Source of the DNA: Devosia sp. RR2S18 | GTDB lineage: Bacteria > Pseudomonadota > Alphaproteobacteria > Rhizobiales > Devosiaceae | NCBI RefSeq assembly: GCF_030177755.1 | Contig: NZ_CP126539.1 | Location: 1,574,001 to 1,638,000, forward strand | DNA length: 64,000 nt | Reading direction: 5' to 3' | Shown: positions 61,089 through 64,000 of the stretch, piece by piece | Layout: each line of letters begins with the position of its first letter | Position numbering within the stretch: position 1 is the stretch's first letter | Made by a program: the position numbers and the translations under genes | Notes under the pieces: model-generated | Seen by the model: the letters and a program-made list of their open reading frames with translations, nothing else | Told to the model about the DNA's origin: nothing | Database searches by the model: none

Positions 61089-62104
61089 GCCGTGCCGCCC
61101 GGAATAGGTGTGCCGGGCGCCAGCAGGCCCTGTTCCGCAAGGCGCATCCAGAGCACATCGGGAATCGGGGCATCCCACCAGGCCAGGATGCCATCCAACT
61201 CCTCTGGCGAGCGTGGCCCGGGCAGGACATTGCAGACCGCTGGATGCAGCAGTGGAAACTGCAGCGCCGCCGCCGGGAGGGGGACATCGAACTCCCGGCA
61301 GACAGCCTCGATTTGCCGGACCTTGCTAACGACGTCGTCAGGCGCCTTGGCATAGTTGAACGTCGATCCGCCGACCAGGACGCCTGAGTTGAACGGCCCG
61401 CCAATCACCACCGAGGATCCGCGCTCCAGGCACGTGCGCATGAACGGCTCGAGCGAGGTCTGCTCAAGGAGCGTATAGCGCCCGGCCAGGAGGAACACGT
61501 CCCAGTCGCCCAGCGCCATGGCATCCATCAGCACCTGCCACTCATTGACCCCCAGCCCGATCGCCTTAACAACGCCTCCGTCCCGCAGCTCGCGCAGGGC
61601 GCGGTAACCACCACTTTCCAATTGCTGCCAGAGCGGGCGATTGCCCTCTACGCCGTGCGTCATCGTGCCGATGTCATGCACATAGAGAACGTCAATTTTA
61701 TCCACGCCCAGTCGCTGGATGCTATCCTCGTGCGAGCGCATGATGCCGTCATAGGAGTAGTCGTAGACTTGGTCGAAGGGCAGGGGATCGACCCAGTTGT
61801 GAGGGCTGGAGCGGTCCGTGCCGAAGGGGCGTAGCAGGCGTCCCACCTTGCTCGAGAGTACTGCGTCCTGCCGCCGTTCCCGCAGCACATCCCCCATCAG
61901 ATGCTCGGACCGGCCATAGCCATATTGTGGGGCGGTATCGAGATAGTTGATGCCCATCTCGAGCGCGTGGGCGATGGTGGCGCGGGCCTGTTCTGCCGGC
62001 ACGCGAGAGAAGATCCCGGCAAGAGAAGCGCCGCCCAGACCCAGTGTGGTGATCTCGAGTTCGGTTTGGCCGATGCGGCGTTTCTCGAACTGGCGTGCGC
62101 TCAT
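61085..62104 (-). CDS. Aldo/keto reductase (sugar dehydrogenase type)
   Basis: The 339-residue NAD(P)-dependent enzyme has the catalytic pair D56 and Y61 (NYLDTAPQYGYGRSE) and K86 (SSKVGRLL). The histidine of LYVHDIG completes the tetrad. It is close to D-threo-aldose/L-fucose dehydrogenases, so it probably oxidises an aldose at C1. GGAGGGG lies just before the ATG. It is in the same direction as the upstream AraD1/GguC-type gene, 56 bases away, which suggests a small sugar catabolic unit. The C-terminus overlaps the end of the DUF2237 pseudogene. Confidence 0.88.
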   Translation of the reverse strand: MSARQFEKRRIGQTELEITTLGLGGASLAGIFSRVPAEQARATIAHALEMGINYLDTAPQYGYGRSEHLMGDVLRERRQDAVLSSKVGRLLRPFGTDRSSPHNWVDPLPFDQVYDYSYDGIMRSHEDSIQRLGVDKIDVLYVHDIGTMTHGVEGNRPLWQQLESGGYRALRELRDGGVVKAIGLGVNEWQVLMDAMALGDWDVFLLAGRYTLLEQTSLEPFMRTCLERGSSVVIGGPFNSGVLVGGSTFNYAKAPDDVVSKVRQIEAVCREFDVPLPAAALQFPLLHPAVCNVLPGPRSPEELDGILAWWDAPIPDVLWMRLAEQGLLAPGTPIPGGTA

Positions 62105-62160
62105 CGTTATCCCCTCCAGATGAAGGGGATAACTGACATGTTAGTGGATGAGCTTCAAGC

Positions 62161-63156
62161 TCAATACAGCTGGCCGACGATGACGGGATGCTCGTCTTGC
62201 ACGCGCACCGGGTTCCGCAAGGGTGCGCCGAACTGCGCCTCCTCAATCTCGAAGACGTCGTTGGGCTGCGTCGAGATACCGTCCGCAAAGCTCAGGGTGG
62301 CGGTGCCGAACATATGAATGTGCACGTCACCCGGTTGCCGGAACAACTCATACTTGAAGTGATGATACTCGAGATTGGCGATGGTGTGGCTCATATTGGC
62401 CTCGCCCGACAGGAAGGGCTTTTCCCAAAGCACCTTGCCGTCGCGATAGATGCGGGACATGCCTTCGACGTTCTCGGGCAGGTCCCCCAGCCGCAATTCC
62501 GGTCCAAAGGCGCAGGCGCGCAGCTTGGAATGGGCGAGATAGAGATAGTTGATGCGCTCGGTCACATGGTCCGAGAACTCGTTAGCGAGCGCGAAGCCCA
62601 GCCGCCGCGGCTGTCCATGCTGGTCGATGACATAGATGCCCGCCATCTCGGGTTCTTCGCCGGCGTCGAGCGCAAAGGATGGCGATGGGATCGGGTGACC
62701 CGGATTGACGACGATGTGGCCGTTGCCCTTGTAGAACCACTCCGGCTGCACACCCTTGCTGCCATCTGCCGGTTTACCGTTCTCCAAACCCATGCGAAAC
62801 ATCTTCATGGAGTCGGTCAGGGTCTCCTCGGCCTGCGGTGCGGCCGACTTGTGCATGGCGTCGCGAGTAGCGGCCGAGCCCAGATGCGTAAGGCCGGTGC
62901 CGGTCACATGCATATGGGCCGGATCAGGATGGTCGATGGGGGCGAGCATGCGCCCCTCAGCCAGGATCTTGCCGGGATCGACAGCGTCGCCGAGCCCATG
63001 TTCAGCCACCAACGCTGCAAGGCCCACCTGCCGCTCCATCGCCGCCAGCGCGAGCGCGTAGACACTCTTGGCGCCGGTCACCACGCGGGCCGTGCCGCCG
63101 TCAACTGCCCCAACGAGCCGGTTGCCGTCGTGATCGAGAAACTGGATGAGGTTCAT
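62161..63156 (-). CDS. AraD1/GguC-family protein (FAH-like sugar acid enzyme)
   Basis: The 331-residue protein resembles GguC/AraD1 proteins, a fumarylacetoacetase-like group linked to dehydration of L-2-keto-3-deoxy sugar acids. Family features are DHPDPAHMHVTGTGLTHLGSA, EWFYKGNG and GDVHIHMFGTATLSFADG. The ATG at 63156 has GGAGGAG 6 bases upstream; a frame extension to 63288 is unlikely. With the aldo/keto reductase it could form part of an oxidative pentose or fucose route. The substrate cannot be read from the sequence. Confidence 0.85.
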   Translation of the reverse strand: MNLIQFLDHDGNRLVGAVDGGTARVVTGAKSVYALALAAMERQVGLAALVAEHGLGDAVDPGKILAEGRMLAPIDHPDPAHMHVTGTGLTHLGSAATRDAMHKSAAPQAEETLTDSMKMFRMGLENGKPADGSKGVQPEWFYKGNGHIVVNPGHPIPSPSFALDAGEEPEMAGIYVIDQHGQPRRLGFALANEFSDHVTERINYLYLAHSKLRACAFGPELRLGDLPENVEGMSRIYRDGKVLWEKPFLSGEANMSHTIANLEYHHFKYELFRQPGDVHIHMFGTATLSFADGISTQPNDVFEIEEAQFGAPLRNPVRVQDEHPVIVGQLY

Positions 63157-63295
63157 GGCGGCTCCTCCGCTGGACGCCCCCGCGGGCGAAACTGGCGCGC
63201 ATAAAACGCAGACATCGATGGAAGCGCAAGCAGAAAAATCATACTTTTCGCCCGCCACGCCAAAGGCGGACTCGATTCTCTTGCGCACCTATATC

Positions 63296-63340
63296 TGTTC
63301 TCATTTTGTCCCTTGACTTGGCTGAAACAAAATGAGAACA
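63296..63340 (+). promoter_or_regulatory. Paired inverted SOS-like boxes in the recA promoter
   Basis: TGTTCTCATTTTGT (63296-63309) and ACAAAATGAGAACA (63327-63340) are exact 14-base inverted copies. Each arm reads GTTC-N7-GTCC or GTTC-N7-GTTT outward, close to the alphaproteobacterial LexA site GTTC-N7-GTTC. A possible -35 (TTGACT, 63313) lies between the arms. A LexA-type repressor bound here would block recA transcription. Confidence 0.6.
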
Positions 63341-63421
63341 AACAAAGCACATTCACTGAAAACCCACTGCGGAACCGGTGCGTTGCACGGCTATCCAGAG
63401 CGTGGAATAAGGAGACACATC

Positions 63422-64000
63422 ATGGCTAGCTCACTGCGCGTTGTTGAAGGTGGATCGATGGATAAGGACAAGGCACTTGCTGCGGCGCTCAGCCAGATCG
63501 AGCGCAATTTCGGCAAGGGCTCGATTATGCGTCTGGGCGAAGCCTCCTCCATTGAGGTGGAGTCCATCTCGACGGGCTCGCTCGGTCTCGATATCGCCCT
63601 GGGCATTGGTGGTTTGCCCAAAGGTCGCATCGTCGAAATCTTCGGGCCGGAATCTTCAGGTAAGACGACGCTGGCGTTACATGTCATTGCCGAGGCGCAG
63701 CGTAAGGGTGGTATTTGCGCCTTTGTTGATGCCGAGCATGCGCTCGATCCGATCTATGCTCGCAAGCTGGGGGTCAATGTCGATGATCTGCTGATCTCAC
63801 AGCCTGATGCTGGTGAACAGGCCCTCGAAATTACCGACACACTGGTGCGCTCTGGGGCAATCGACGTGCTGGTGGTGGATTCGGTGGCGGCGCTCACCCC
63901 GCGTGCCGAACTGGAAGGCGAGATGGGCGATAGCCTTCCTGGCCAGCAGGCTCGTCTGATGAGCCAGGCCATGCGCAAGCTCACCTCCTCGATCAGCAAG
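63422..64000 (+). CDS. recA: Recombinase RecA (5' part, runs off the right edge)
   Basis: RecA drives homologous recombination and triggers LexA self-cleavage. The 193 codons in the window include the N-terminal helix ([26 protein letters not shown]), the Walker [10 protein letters not shown] and the DAEHALDP and [20 protein letters not shown] elements, all normal. TAAGGAGA lies 6 bases before the ATG at 63422. About 45 percent of a usual RecA is outside the window. The promoter carries an inverted pair of SOS-like boxes. Confidence 0.97.
   Translation, partial: MASSLRVVEGGSMDKDKALAAALSQIERNFGKGSIMRLGEASSIEVESISTGSLGLDIALGIGGLPKGRIVEIFGPESSGKTTLALHVIAEAQRKGGICAFVDAEHALDPIYARKLGVNVDDLLISQPDAGEQALEITDTLVRSGAIDVLVVDSVAALTPRAELEGEMGDSLPGQQARLMSQAMRKLTSSISK

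Overview
The window reads as a chromosomal stretch of a motile, GC-rich alphaproteobacterium of the order Hyphomicrobiales. The family is probably Devosia-like, but this is inferred from gene content only. Evidence: FlaF, FlbT and FliX flagellar regulators, a CckA kinase, adrenodoxin-type ferredoxins, the siroheme synthase/DUF2849/sulfite reductase/CysH order, and a giant coiled-coil protein of the growth-pole-ring (GPR/RgsE) type that is typical of polar-growing Hyphomicrobiales. I see no tRNA, rRNA, insertion sequence, prophage or CRISPR array.

Layout. 1-6006 (minus): most of a giant membrane-anchored coiled-coil protein, divergent from an Hpt phosphotransfer protein. 6.9-9.7 kb: release factor 3 overlapping a methyltransferase. 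9.8-16.5 kb: an assimilatory sulfate reduction island (ferredoxin, cysG, DUF2849, cysI, a cysH-DUF934 fusion, ferredoxin reductase, second ferredoxin). 16.6-25.0 kb: an EAL protein, a DUF2269 membrane protein, a ycjX-ycjF pair, PhoX phosphatase behind a likely Pho box, a small acidic secreted protein, metA and a P-loop ATPase.

25.2-57.6 kb: a large flagellar cluster with only a few non-flagellar genes. It holds flgK, an oversized flgL, flaF, flbT, two near-duplicate 632-residue flagellins, flgI-flgJ-flgN-like plus a small protein, fliX, dksA, a hybrid kinase, a carboxypeptidase, flgF-flgG-flgA-flgH, fliL-fliM-DUF6468-motE-like, a 1112-residue TPR protein, fliO-fliP and flgB-flgC-fliE-fliQ-fliR-flhB. 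58.1-64.0 kb: cckA, a frameshifted DUF2237 gene, an aldo/keto reductase, an AraD1/GguC-type gene and the start of recA.

The main regulatory result is that the flagellar promoters carry readable control sites. TTAA-N7-TTAA (CtrA-type) boxes are perfect upstream of fliX, flgB/fliO and flagellin A. One-mismatch versions lie upstream of fliL, flagellin B, the TPR gene and the gpr/hpt pair. Sigma-54-type sites (GG-N10-GC) lie upstream of flgK, flgI and flgF, with a weaker one at fliX. Together with cckA, fliX, flbT and flaF this looks like a Caulobacter-style early (CtrA) to late (sigma-54) hierarchy. It also draws in a little-known 1112-residue periplasmic TPR protein and possibly the polar growth gene. 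All promoter calls are pattern matches made by eye.
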